This document shows, one piece after another, positions 45,778-55,819 of a stretch of 64,000 bases of DNA. The notes beneath the pieces are model-generated. The model worked only from the letters and a program-made list of their open reading frames with translations, was not told the DNA's origin and did not search any database. Both the position numbers and the translations under genes were made by a program. The DNA lies in contig JAJLRJ010000009.1 of NCBI GenBank assembly GCA_024195265.1, forward strand, positions 34,387,637 to 34,451,636, written 5' to 3'. The stretch's first letter is position 1, and each line of letters begins with the position of its first letter. The DNA comes from Dendrophyllia cribrosa (lineage: Eukaryota; Cnidaria; Anthozoa; Scleractinia; Dendrophylliidae).

Positions 45778-46470
45778 GTGGCTTGGCTGGCCCGCACGCC
45801 CAGATATCATCATTCTTGTGTGTCCGGCTTACCGAAAGAACCAGTCTTCGCTGATAGTCCAATTTCGCAAGGAGATTTTCAGGACGTCTCATTTGACAGT
45901 GGGCGGTCGTCTGTCCAAAAAACAGAGGAACACGCAGTAGAAGAAGAGGTAAGTGATATGACCGCTGACCACGAGATCCGGCTTTTCCCTTGTCCAGTTG
46001 AAGGATACGTTAGAACCTTTCAGCGCCACCGTAATCTTGAAAGACACATGCACTATGGGAAATGCAAGTTCGTGGAGGAAAAGCCCCAAGGGGACTCCCA
46101 AACAAAAATAACGGGGGTGCTCTTCGTACCTTTAGGGGTCAAAATTTCAGTGTAGATTGGTACCACTTAGGGTGTTAAAATCTAAAATGACCACCGTTAG
46201 AATTATCACGGTATCTTTTAGGGTATTGAGCCGAAAAACATGACAGAATATGACATGTGTTGTTCTCGAAATTTCCGACGAGTACCCCCGTCATATTTAT
46301 ATGGGAGTCCCTCCCCCGGAGAAAAAGCACACCCTTCTGGACAAAACAGAGGTGGGAAGGGGCCAGTGCACAGCCATTGTCGGAACAGCGGAAGATGCTG
46401 TTGGGTGTGATTCTCAAGCTGTGGCAGAACAAGCTGCGTACTCTACTGCTCGTGCCCGCATCATCCAAGA
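45778..46470 (+). pseudogene. C2H2 zinc-finger-type gene fragment, split by a MITE
   Basis: The frame reads through an acidic segment (KTEEHAVEEEVSDM), then a zinc-finger-like LFPCPVEGYVRTFQRHRNLE with RHMHYGKC after it. The second Cys expected in the CPVEGC pattern is a Tyr here, so metal binding is doubtful. The reading stops making sense after VEEK at 46083 and resumes at HTLLDKTEVGRG (from 46328). Removing the 235-bp MITE and one target copy restores continuity. A possible donor, GAG|GTAAGT, is at about 45949. It looks like one copy of a repeated, probably transposon-linked gene. Confidence 0.5.
46084..46318. mobile_element. MITE inserted in the zinc-finger fragment
   Basis: The ends are inverted: CCCCAAGGGGACTCCC at the left and GGGAGTCCCTCCCCCGG at the right. 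GAGGAAAAG (46075-46083) and GAGAAAAAG (46319-46327) are a 9-bp target duplication with one mismatch. Confidence 0.7.
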
Positions 46471-47000
46471 ATACCAGCTTGTTTATCCAATCACGCGTGA
46501 TTCATACAATATATGCGGTATGTATGCAACAAGTAAACTGAACAGGCTCAGCATCGCCATGTTGCGGCTTAATATATATGCGGTTACTATGATCTAAAAA
46601 TTGATGATCTTTCACTGAAAAGTAACGGCACCAGGAGCCCATTATGGGGTCCTGAAAGCACCTTATGTGAAGTTACTCGAAGGTCTTGTAAAATGATGGT
46701 CTTGTACTTTATCATCGAATTTCGCATGTATGGAACTCATAACATAGAAAACCGACATCCCCCTCCCCCCTCCCCTTCCCCCACCACAACCACCACCTGA
46801 CAAACACAATATTATCCTCTTTAGCAACATTTATTCATCCACGCATGCGGTTCAATTTCCTCCCTTCTTCAAAATATTTCTTAGAATATGATTTGGAAGA
46901 AGAAAAACTTGGATGCGCGTTGTCAAATTTTCTGCATCTCTTCTCAAGCGGTTATGGCCCTCGTCATCAGCTAGATGTTAGGGGAGGGGGTGGGGGGTTG
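46328..47000. other. Mostly non-coding remainder of the middle segment
   Basis: After the zinc-finger remnant there is a C-rich tract near 46760-46795 and a G-rich tract near 46980. No gene is seen. Confidence 0.4.
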
Positions 47001-48196
47001 TTGTTGGGGATGGATGTCGCAGTTGCACCAATTTGTTTCAATAATCGTTCAAGAAGAAAGAACCCGCTTATTCGTTTTTAGGACATCTCAACCCATCAAA
47101 ACAGAAAGATAAAATTTATGAAAGGGAGAGTAATAATCATATAGGAGCGAGTTTCCTGTTTCACTGCATGCATTTCCTGTTTTGCAGCGCGCTTGGCGCT
47201 TTTGGTCACGCAATCTTTCCTTTCGGAACAGTTGCAAGCATACCATGGGAAGACAGTTTGTATGTTTTTCGCTCACAATTTGGTACGTATCTAAGTAGAA
47301 TCAGTGATACTTGTGTCGGAATATAAATAAGAAATGGCATAATTGTGGTTTATTGTAGCAGGAGTTATCGTATTTTGAAAGTATAAATCTAATGTTGATG
47401 ATGTCGAGACCGGTTTGTCGGCCGTTTGCAGAAAATAGTAAATACAACTTGGACTTTGTCTGTCGCAAAATTAACGCTTACGATTGCTTCCAAACAAAAT
47501 AAACGCCAAAAAAGACACAGTTACTCAAAAGCAAACTAATATTAGCGACATTAGTGATTTTTGGGGAATGTTGGGCTGTTATATATTTTAAACGAGCTTA
47601 TTGTCGATTTAACGCTTTTGAAGGCCGTTAAAAGAATGGCGTGTTTTGACCTTTTGTGTCACCTTTGTTTGGCGCTCAAAAATTTCGTATTTTCGATTGC
47701 CCAAAAATTTTATTGCATTTATTTGAGGAAGAAACATTGCTCTTTCTCTGGGTATGACTGATATGGCACCAAGCCATGTACCAAGTTATGATTTTGCCTC
47801 TCGATTTTGCCATTTTTTGGACTCGCGAAAATCGTTAAAATAAGTAAAATCATTAAAAATCTCAAAAATATTAAGTTAACGGTCGAATTGAACAATTTAA
47901 CATTTAAACTATTGGTGAATGTGTGCTTTTCTTAGTTAGGTATTAACTGGTGTAGATAATTCCATTTTGAAGTTTTTGGAAGTATTTAAGTAATGCGTGG
48001 TGTGGAGCCCGTAAAATCGATGCGAGAGCCACCGAACCGACTTTGTCGCCGTTCGCGTAAAATAAAAATCTGATCGAACTGAAAGTTATTTTTCTAGAAA
48101 GAGTTTACCTAGACTTATATTCTGACAAAGTTTGGGGATTTTCATTTTTTTCATTTTGCACACCTCCAGGCGATATTTACGGACGGCCGCTCTTAA

Positions 48197-48850
48197 GGAC
48201 GTTCGCGCGAAAATCTTCTAACATTGATTTTTTTATAAAACTTTTGCTACAGCTAGGTTATGAGTTACTCGTGTCAGAAATGCAAAAAAATGAGGGGTCA
48301 CCGACTTCGTTTTTGAGATAAGCTATCTGAAAGGCGACCCTAATTTTGAAAAATTGGTCTTCCTTACGGGATGTGACCCCAATGTCTGTTAGTCTAAAAA
48401 TATTGCAAATGAATCTCTAAAATGCAACTTTCTTTCCCAAATCTTATGCTAGTAGGTCTGTTCAGTAAATTCATTCAACTGGTGACGTTCCTTGAAGTAA
48501 ACTTCATCTTTAAACGACAGCAATTGCAAACTCTGACAGCCGCAAGTTGGCAGGATTCGATAGCGCGGGGGTAGAGAAATGGAAAAAATTAAACTTCCTA
48601 CATTGATTTTTTGTTCATTTTTTCACAATCTGTAGAGAATAGGCAAAGAAAATTATCTATGAAAAAAAAATTGGGGGTCACCGACCATCCAAGCGAGTTA
48701 AATCTAAGCAAAGTTAACGCATCGGCTATCAACCCTTTATGTGCTTAGATTTCTTCTCCTGCGCGCGCGCTCGTGCATGACGTAGCATGGCGTTGCGACA
48801 TGAATTGCGTGCGCAGAAAGGATGCGCATAAACAATTAGCGCGAACGTCC
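48197..48850. mobile_element. MITE with GGACGTTCGCGCG ends, flanked by TTAA
   Basis: TTAA + GGACGTTCGCGCGAAAATC at the left; GCGCGAACGTCC + TTAA at the right. It abuts the large inverted-repeat element and shares its right TTAA. One end of the family is also seen near 1209 and 35805. No coding capacity. Confidence 0.7.
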
Positions 48851-48859
48851 TTAAGTGTT

Positions 48860-49034
48860 AAGTTTTATTAATTTTTATCTTGTATATTCAATTTTACCAT
48901 AGTATATTTTTAATAATTATTATTGAGATATTCTGTATTTAATTATTATAGATAGAAATCATGTAATGCGCGCTTGATCATTTCATGGAAAGCGCGCAAT
49001 ATAAGAATTAAATTATTATTATTATTATTATTAT
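48860..49034. repeat. Retroposon-like tail ending in ATT repeats
   Basis: TTGATCATTTCATGGAAAGC and GCGCAATATAAG precede a run of ATT triplets. This is the usual look of the 3' end of a SINE or LINE. No coding part is attached. Confidence 0.4.
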
Positions 49035-49580
49035 TGCCGTAAATGAATAAGTGGAGTCATTCAGTAGTCTAGACAGTCTCGTTTCACACAATGCATATTT
49101 ACGTCACGCTAAGATGTTTTAATCGTTTTAAATCTGTTTACTCTTCAGTTCTTTGACTTCAAACTCAGTATGGAAAATTAAAACCGATCTGTGGACTTCA
49201 CCCTACGTTGTTTCGTATCCACGAGATGGCTCTTAGAGCCCTTTGATAAAAATGAAATTAATACGTCCTTTGGTAAACAAAAACAATGGAGGGAGTCACT
49301 TACATTTTGTCAGGTGCATGCCATAGCGGGTGTTACGAAAACTAAGACTTTATACGAGCTGGGAACGAGTTCGGGATGCGGGATAAAATAGTCAATGGTC
49401 AGACTTCCGGCGGGAAAGTTAATCACATGGCTGCTCAGTTGCGGCGTGTTCGATCTTCGATCTAAAATAGCTTGTTCAGGGATAGCCTTGTTCAGCATTA
49501 ATAGTAATGTCCATTTTTTAGAAATTCAAGCTTCCTCAGAAGTTGAGGAAAGCAAAATCTGGACATGAAATACCGTATTG
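49035..49580. other. Spacer without a recognised gene
   Basis: Open frames of about 60 codons on both strands are not convincing. Confidence 0.4.
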
Positions 49581-49583
49581 ATT

Positions 49584-51092
49584 CGATTTAGCGCCCCCTT
49601 TCTAATAAGCGCCCTCCTTCCAATAACCGCCACATTTCTATTAAGCGACCCCTTTCCAATAAGCGCCTCCTTCCAATAAGGGCCTTTTTCTTATAACCCT
49701 CGTTCCAATAAGCGCCGCTTTTCCAATAAGCGCCTCCTTCCAATAAGGGCCTTTTTCTTATAACCCTCGTTCCAATAAGCGCCGCCTTTCCAATAACCGC
49801 CCCCTTTTTAATAAGCGCCCCCTTTCTATTAAGTGCCCCTTTCTATTAAGCGCCCCCTTTCTAATAAGCGCCCCCTTTCTATTAAGCGACCCCTTTCCAA
49901 TAAGCGCCTCCTTCCGATAAGGTCCTTTTTCTTATAACCCTCGTTCCCAAGCGCCGCCTTTCCAATAAGCGCACCCTTTTTAATGAGCGCCCCCTTTCTA
50001 ATAAGCGCCCCCTTTCTAATAAGCGCCCTCTTTCTATTAAGCGCCCTCTTTCTATTAAGCGCCCCCTTTCTAATAAGCGCCCCCTTTCTAATAAGCGCCC
50101 CCTTTCCAATAAGCGCCCTCTTTCTATTAAGCGTCCCCTTTCTAATAAGCGCCCCCTTTCTATTAAGTGCCCCTTTCTATTAAGCGCCCCCTTTCTAATA
50201 AGCGCCCCCTTTCTATTAAGCGACCCCTTTCCAATAAGCGCCTCCTTCCGATAAGGTCCTTTTTATTATAACCCTCGTTCCCAAGCGCCGCCTTTCCAAT
50301 AAGCGCACCCTTTTTAATGAGCGCCCCCTTTCTAATAAGCGCCCCCTTTCTAATAAGCGCCCCCTTTCTAATAAGCGCCGCCTTTCCAATAACCGCCCCC
50401 TTTTTAATAAGCGCCCCCTTCCTAATAAGCGCCGCCTTTCCAATAAGCGCCCCCTTTCTATTAAGTGCCCCCTTTCTAATAAGCGCCTCCTTTCTATTAA
50501 GCGCCGCCTTTCTAATAAGCGCCCTGTTTCTAATAAGCGTTCCCTTTCTCATAAGCCCCCTTTCTAATAAGCGCACTGTTTCTAATAAGCGCCGCCTTTC
50601 CAATAAGCGCCCTCTTTCTATTAAGTGCCCCCTTTCTAATAAGCGCCCCCTTTCTATTAAGTGCCCCTTTCTATTAAGCGCCCCCTTTCTAATAAGCGCC
50701 CCCTTTCTATTAAGCGACCCCTTTCCAATAAGCGCCTCCTTCCGATAAGGTCCTTTTTCTTATAACCCTCGTTCCCAAGCGCCGCCTTTCCAATAAGCGC
50801 ACCCTTTTTAATGAGCGCCCCCTTTCTAATAAGCGCCCCCTTTCTAATAAGCGCCCCCTTTCTAATAAGCGCCCCCTTTCTAATAAGCGCCGCCTTTCCA
50901 ATAACCGCCCCCTTTTTAATAAGTGCCCCCATCCTAATAAGCGCCGCCTTTCCAATAAGCGCCCCCTTTCTATTAAGTGCCCCTTTTCTAATAAGCGCCC
51001 CCTTTCTATTAAGCGCCCCCTTTCTAATAAACGCCCTGTTTGTAATAAGCGCCCCCTTTCTAATAAGCCCTCCCCCACCCCTTTCTAATAAC
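49584..51092. repeat. 18-bp satellite, GCGCCCCCTTTCTAATAA
   Basis: About 80 units of GCGCCCCCTTTCTAATAA and variants (TATTAA, CCAATAA, GCCGCC, CCTCC). A longer marker block beginning TAAGCGACCCCTTTCCAATA and containing TTCTTATAACCCTCGTTCC recurs at about 49882, 50216 and 50710, so there is higher-order structure with steps of about 334 and 494 bp. As 18 is a multiple of three, several frames stay open and translate as ERGRLL or ISAPFL repeats; these are not genes. Confidence 0.95.
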
Positions 51093-51145
51093 ATTTTTCA
51101 AACATTTTTCGCTCGCCCCAGTAGGAGGGAGGTGGAGCAGGCTAG

Positions 51146-51323
51146 GTCATAGAACGAAGCACTATAGTCGTAATTGATCACATTTGCCATCGGCTTTGGG
51201 AAAGAGAATCAGCTCCATGGGGAAGTTTTCGTACTCCTCGGCGTGAGAGACTCAGAAGGCCGATATTGCTACCATGAGCATGTTATAATCAACTACTATT
51301 AATAGTTTCTGTTGATGGCTACC
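51146..51323 (+). pseudogene. Fragment E of the membrane-protein family
   Basis: VIERSTIVVIDHICHRLW, then APWGSFRTPRRERL, match residues 389-424 of copy B. A frameshift follows (CTCAGAAGGCC in place of CTAATGGCT), and the match ends after TCTGTTGATGGCTACC. It lies 54 bp beyond the satellite and has neither start nor flanks of a gene unit. Confidence 0.85.
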
Positions 51324-52140
51324 AACACTAACATGAAGCGACACATTAAGCATGAAACATGAAACATGAGATTTATGTACCCGGTTTTATGTACCCGGTT
51401 TTAGTACATGAAACATGAGCCAGCGAGCTGCAAGCTCTTTAGCTGAGCTTGGCGGCAGGATGTGGCTAGGAATCAATAGAACCTTTTAGGGCATTAATAA
51501 GTTGGGGATTTATCTTAGTCTCCAAAACGTCCAAAGTAGAATATGCTTTATAATAACCTATCTTGTACGAAATTCATGCCAATTTAAACATGTGTCACAC
51601 GCCACTTCATGTTTGGTTTGGAACCCGTTTAAGGACCCTTAAGTCATCCAAAATGCACTGCGCGCTGAAACGGTGAAATCCGCCATTTTCGATGCCATCG
51701 AAATTACCGAACATTGCATAGTGAATCAGAATCTTACTGCATCGTCCCAAGTTGTGTAAATGAAAGTCTGTAACTGTTATCGTTGCTATTTTGAATTATT
51801 AGTCTATCGGTTTGAATGTTTTTTTTTTTCGTAGTTTTGTTGTGAGTTTACTCCCTTGTCTAACTGGCAGTCTAACTGACATTAAGCCTGCGTGCTTACT
51901 TGGGAAGTTGTGCTGACGATAGTTTAGTACTTTGTAAAGCATTATAATTAGGAGTAGCATTGTACTTGGCAGGAATACGTACATTGTTGCTGTATATTGT
52001 TTGGTTTGGTTCTCGCCAGGCCCCCCCAAAATAACCTTTTTTTGGTGTATAAAGTTGTGTAGTTCTATTTGTTGTGACGTGGATGCAAAATATACTCTTT
52101 GCTAGCCTTGCTGATACTGTGTCGGTTTGAGTTTATGAGT
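51324..52140. other. Spacer with small tandem repeats
   Basis: ATGAAACATGA and TTTATGTACCCGGT are each repeated two or three times at 51350-51420. From about 51835 the sequence (GAGTTTACTCCC, AACTGGCAGTCTAACTGACA) matches the spacers of units G and H (56050 and 59620). Confidence 0.55.
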
Positions 52141-52571
52141 TGTAGGCAGATGCGTTCTGGAACATTTATTGAAGTCCTGCAAGAGTGAAGTGGTCATTCG
52201 TTTGAAATTCAGCTAAATTCAACTGAAATCTAGTCGTCCTAATATAATAATTGCAACCTACGATTAAGGCAACAGAAGCCAATCAACTCAGTAAAGCACA
52301 ACTAACAATAATAACTTTATTTCAAACCATCTTTGCATAAAAAAGATACAATCATTGGCTTACAGTGACTTGGGTTGACTAGGATTGCAAAATGGTTATA
52401 TATAGGTAGATGAAAACAATGCAAATATAAATTACACAGTGAAAGTTTTTAAGTATAAAAACGAGGGGAAAAAAAGATTTATTATGTCTTTTTTTTTTGC
52501 CAGCGCTAGAGATGGAGGCTTGGTCTATAAAAGTATCTTCACTTCAGATTGTAGGATGCGCTGCTTTAATT

Positions 52572-52729
52572 GACCATTTTCGTATTCTCGGTATTGAACT
52601 GGTACTAGCTTGCAGTCGAGGCTCATGCGGGGGAATCTTTTCACATGCAAATACTTTTAATGATATTCCCCCGCATTAGCCCCCATTGCAAGCTAGTACC
52701 AGTTCAATACCGAGAATACGAATATGGTC
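52572..52729. mobile_element. Fold-back MITE in the 3' flank of copy F
   Basis: Arms of 43 bp (52572-52614 and 52687-52729) are complementary with a single mismatch and start GACCATTTTCGTATTCTCGG / end with the inverse. A second inner hairpin uses GCGGGGGAAT and ATTCCCCCGC. ATT lies on both outer sides. The flanks of A, G and H lack it (compare GCTTTAAATGGGTAAAC near 15733). Confidence 0.85.
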
Positions 52730-52921
52730 TATTGGGTAAGTTTTTTTCACATTGATGTGAATAATATTTAAGTATTCAAAACATTTAACGCTTAGTTACA
52801 ATAGACAGTCTATTTTCAAGAGTCTTAATGTGAGTTAGTTGACTGCCCAGGTATAACGCTGTCAATTTGATTGAGAGAGAGGGGGAGGGAAGTGCCCTTT
52901 GTCGACTTTCGTAGTTTCTTC

Positions 52922-54574
52922 TCAAGTAAACGGCATTTTGCAGGACTGATTGAAGGATTCCTCAAACCGCCCATGTACTATTATTAACAAGTTACCACTT
53001 GCCCATATAGCTAATGGTATCGCATTTACAATCGCTATTAAAACGTATCTTTTCCATCGTCTACTCCAAACAGCCATGACAGCCATATTCTGATAACGAG
53101 TTTCGATCGCTAGAGACACACTGGTGAAAAACCACTCTATCACCAGCTGAAGAGAAGTTTGAATCGCATATAATTGCAGTAAGTTTAACAGGGACTTGTC
53201 TTGTAGGTAAATAAATTGATACAAGTAAAGGTAGCCATTAACAGACACTATAGCAGTTGATTCAAATAACATACTCATGATAGCAATATCAGCCATTAGT
53301 CTCTCACGCCGAGGAGTACGAAAACTTCCCCATGGAGCTGATTCTCTTTTCCAAAGCCGATGGCAAATGTGGTCAATTACGACCATGGTGCTTCGTTCTA
53401 TGACTTCTGCAGCGCCGTGAATTATTCCAAGAATAGCCATGAATTTCAGACTGCCAAGATCCGCTTGCAAGATCCGAAACATAACCGCTGAGCCAAAATA
53501 CCACGGCGCTAGTAATACACACGAATATCCCGGATGTGTGATGTTGTATAACCGCTGAACACAAATTCGCGAGATTACTTTTACAAAGACTCCAATGAGA
53601 GGAGCGAAGAGTGCGATTAACAGTTTACCTTCATTGTCTTGTTTGTTATACGCTGGGTAAATAAAATAGGCTATCTGACTTCCAGCGAAAAGAGGTAAAA
53701 ATGTTGGTGCTATCATTTGAAAAAAGGTAGCCAATTTCTGTCTTCTTGAACGTGTGTTGAAGTGATTCGTTATAAGACAGACTTGTAAACATACACTGAA
53801 AAGGAACAAGACATTTGGCGGTACACTATGTAATAAAATTTTAGAAGGACTCTTTTGTACCGCAAAACTCAGGTCGGAGTTAGATTTCGTTAGCACCTGT
53901 AGAACAACTACACGATAAAGTGCATCTAAACAATAAACAAGACAACAAACCAGAAACAGTTTTCTCTTCACTCCCATTAGCTGAAATGGGCGAAATAGCA
54001 AAAGGATAATTGTAAAGCACCAGACGTAAATAAAAGCGGTGAGTATCACACCTGAAATTGTTTTCAACCATTGCACTTGTATTGGAATTGTCTGTCTTGA
54101 GTATTGACAGTTGTACATAGTCTTATAACAGAGGTAAGAGATCCACATGTATACTGTACCAATCAAGAGAGCGGTCAAAAGCGAAATTAAAGCTCCAATG
54201 CACATTGATTTACAAATGGTATGGAAAGCGGATGGTCTAAATCGCTTCCAAGCCATGGCACTGCTATCTTCATTATCATGCCATTCGTCTTGCGTTTCTT
54301 CGATTTCTTCTGTTGAGCATGCGTTAATAACCACTACATTAAGACGACCAGACCTTAGATAGTCCGAGCTCGTAGCTTCTCTGTCGCTGTATTCTTGATA
54401 AATAAGCTCATCAACAGGGTGATAATTCCATTCTCGGCCTGTGCTTTGTAGAGGATTGTAGCCAAAATATTCTGCCGTAAATTCAGGTTCTTCTGGGTTG
54501 TAATGCTCTGTTACGCCTCGAGTAAAACGGAATACGATGTGACCAAACACTTCTATCAGTGTACTGCTACTCAT
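52922..54574 (-). CDS. Copy F: intact multi-pass membrane protein, 550 aa
   Basis: A single exon with the family architecture. The conserved start MSSSTLIEVFGH is at 54574; the frame is open upstream to 54652, but that part is not conserved. The acidic stretch is EEIEETQDEWHDNEDSS. The minus-strand subfamily marks are present: SFAVQKSPSKILLHSVPPN in the middle and FEESFNQSCKMPFT at the end. Compared with G and H I see only two base differences in the coding region, both changing a residue (R for T in YLRSGR, and C for Y in VCLITN). The 5' and 3' flanks differ from G much more and resemble those of copy A. Confidence 0.88.
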   Translation of the reverse strand: MSSSTLIEVFGHIVFRFTRGVTEHYNPEEPEFTAEYFGYNPLQSTGREWNYHPVDELIYQEYSDREATSSDYLRSGRLNVVVINACSTEEIEETQDEWHDNEDSSAMAWKRFRPSAFHTICKSMCIGALISLLTALLIGTVYMWISYLCYKTMYNCQYSRQTIPIQVQWLKTISGVILTAFIYVWCFTIILLLFRPFQLMGVKRKLFLVCCLVYCLDALYRVVVLQVLTKSNSDLSFAVQKSPSKILLHSVPPNVLFLFSVCLQVCLITNHFNTRSRRQKLATFFQMIAPTFLPLFAGSQIAYFIYPAYNKQDNEGKLLIALFAPLIGVFVKVISRICVQRLYNITHPGYSCVLLAPWYFGSAVMFRILQADLGSLKFMAILGIIHGAAEVIERSTMVVIDHICHRLWKRESAPWGSFRTPRRERLMADIAIMSMLFESTAIVSVNGYLYLYQFIYLQDKSLLNLLQLYAIQTSLQLVIEWFFTSVSLAIETRYQNMAVMAVWSRRWKRYVLIAIVNAIPLAIWASGNLLIIVHGRFEESFNQSCKMPFT

Positions 54575-54756
54575 TTTCACTTTCAACTGTGACAGTGTTT
54601 GACTAAAAAAGTTTAAACTTGTATCGATTGCCCGTGAGAAAGCTTGACACAACTTTTAAACGGTTTCACTCTGTGCGTGTTCCCTATGCGCAGAAAGTGA
54701 AACCTATTCTTGCCCTATTTAGCCGAAACAAAGGAGTAACAATGCTTATTCATGCA

Positions 54757-54774
54757 TGCTTCACTGGCCAAGCA
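54757..54774. promoter_or_regulatory. Proximal palindrome variant, copy F
   Basis: TGCTTCACTGGCCAAGCA, about 185 bp upstream of the start of F, is the palindrome with two changes. The perfect version is 1.2 kb upstream at 55802-55819. Confidence 0.4.
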
Positions 54775-54827
54775 AACGTTTCAAAAAGGTTATTTTTGGG
54801 TTTACTAGTAAGAGCTCTGTTGCGCCT

Positions 54828-54915
54828 CGTGTGTCCATCTCTATCAAAATACTGTTAATCATTTACAGTCCTTGATAGTTTTTGACTGAACGAACTGAAT
54901 CTTCAAACTGTATCA
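54828..54915 (-). pseudogene. Relic of a gene 5' end upstream of copy F
   Basis: CCATCTCTATCAAAATACTG, then GATAGTTTTTGACTGAACG and CAAACTGTATCAATTG, follow the order of the start region and leader of F itself (54545-54640) with many changes. It corresponds to the relic upstream of A, so it is older than the split of A and F. Confidence 0.4.
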
Positions 54916-55801
54916 ATTGAATTGAGAGTTAGAAGAGCTGAACATCACTTTTAAAATGGAGCAGCTAAAAACAGAAACGATGATCAAATGATTAGAAAGT
55001 TAATCTCAATGTTCTTGGTTTTTCAGCCGGAACTGAACAACCTCATTGACGTTTAATTTCCATGATTTGCTGCAGTCACTGTTTGCTTGGCTTGTCAAGC
55101 ATAGCCTTCTTTTCTCACGATTGGTTATACAACACAGACAATACAGTCTGAACTGAGTAGACGACTTATCGGTCTTATTAGAAACAAGTCAAGGCCAAGT
55201 CATCCGGTTTTGGTTAACCGACATTAGTTCGTGAAGCAGGAGGTTTCCTGAACTTGTTCAAAAAGCTTAATAGAAGCTGAAGGGAATCTTTTACAGCTCA
55301 AAATAAATGTGTTTTTTTTAAGCGAAATGAGTTTTAGAATATATTTTGATTTCCGTGGTATAAGAGCAAATGTATACACGGCGGCTATGTTGATGTTCAG
55401 AACAACTACATTTTTATCATTTAGGAATTAGACTACAAGACACAAATACGGCCGAAATGGAGCTAAAATGGGTTTCAATCACGAGAAACAAACTTTCAAA
55501 ACCTCCATCTTTGAAAGCGGAGAAGGGTCTGGTGACGAGAAAGTTGGCTTAATGGCAACGAGGTTGATGCGCGGTCACGCGTTGGAGGCTAAAATTTACA
55601 TGTCAATAAAAAAAAGTGGAAGTAAACTACAAGACTTAAATAAAAACGGTTCTTGGGACGAAATATTATATTAAAATGAATATTATTGTGAAATGAAGTA
55701 GGATTGATCTGAATAGCACATTTTTTCTTTTTAATATGACAAGAAACCTGGCTAGGTTAATCATCTGCTTATTGTTTTACTCAAGGCTGTTTTTCAACGT
55801 T

Positions 55802-55819
55802 TGCTTGACCAGTCAAGCA
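55802..55819. promoter_or_regulatory. Upstream palindrome, distal to copy F
   Basis: TGCTTGACCAGTCAAGCA, in the sequence context ACGTTTGC to AAGCAGAAGCTTTCAG that recurs at 59369 and 62936. Confidence 0.45.

Larger units (their letters stand above)
42047..48192. mobile_element. 6.1-kb region bounded by 1.15-kb inverted repeats, TTAA on both sides
   Basis: The arm at 42047 to about 43200 is the inverse of about 47000 to 48192 with few mismatches. Both arms contain the same 66-80 codon frame (LLYILNELIVDLTLLKAVKR). TTAA borders both outer ends (42043-42046 and 48193-48196), and the outermost bases are GAGCGGCCGTC. The 3.8-kb middle holds a reverse-transcriptase fragment, a fold-back MITE and a zinc-finger fragment. 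It could be a large fold-back transposon that has collected insertions, or an inverted duplication. I find no transposase for it. Confidence 0.6.

Noticed and set aside
42479..47761. Duplicate frame LLYILNELIVDLTLLKAVKR as a gene
   Set aside because: It is within the long inverted repeats, so duplication explains it. No codon-level conservation can be judged from two near-identical copies.
49584..51092. Direct repeats as a possible CRISPR array
   Set aside because: No unique spacers between repeats, and the context is eukaryotic.
49882..51152. Long overlapping frames with ERGRLL, RKGALI and ISAPFL repeats on both strands
   Set aside because: They arise from the 18-bp satellite, whose unit length keeps frames open. 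No start context, no non-repeat part, no splice signals.
54575..54652. Longer N-terminus for copy F (start at 54652)
   Set aside because: The extra codons are not open or not conserved in the other copies, while the MSSS start is shared.
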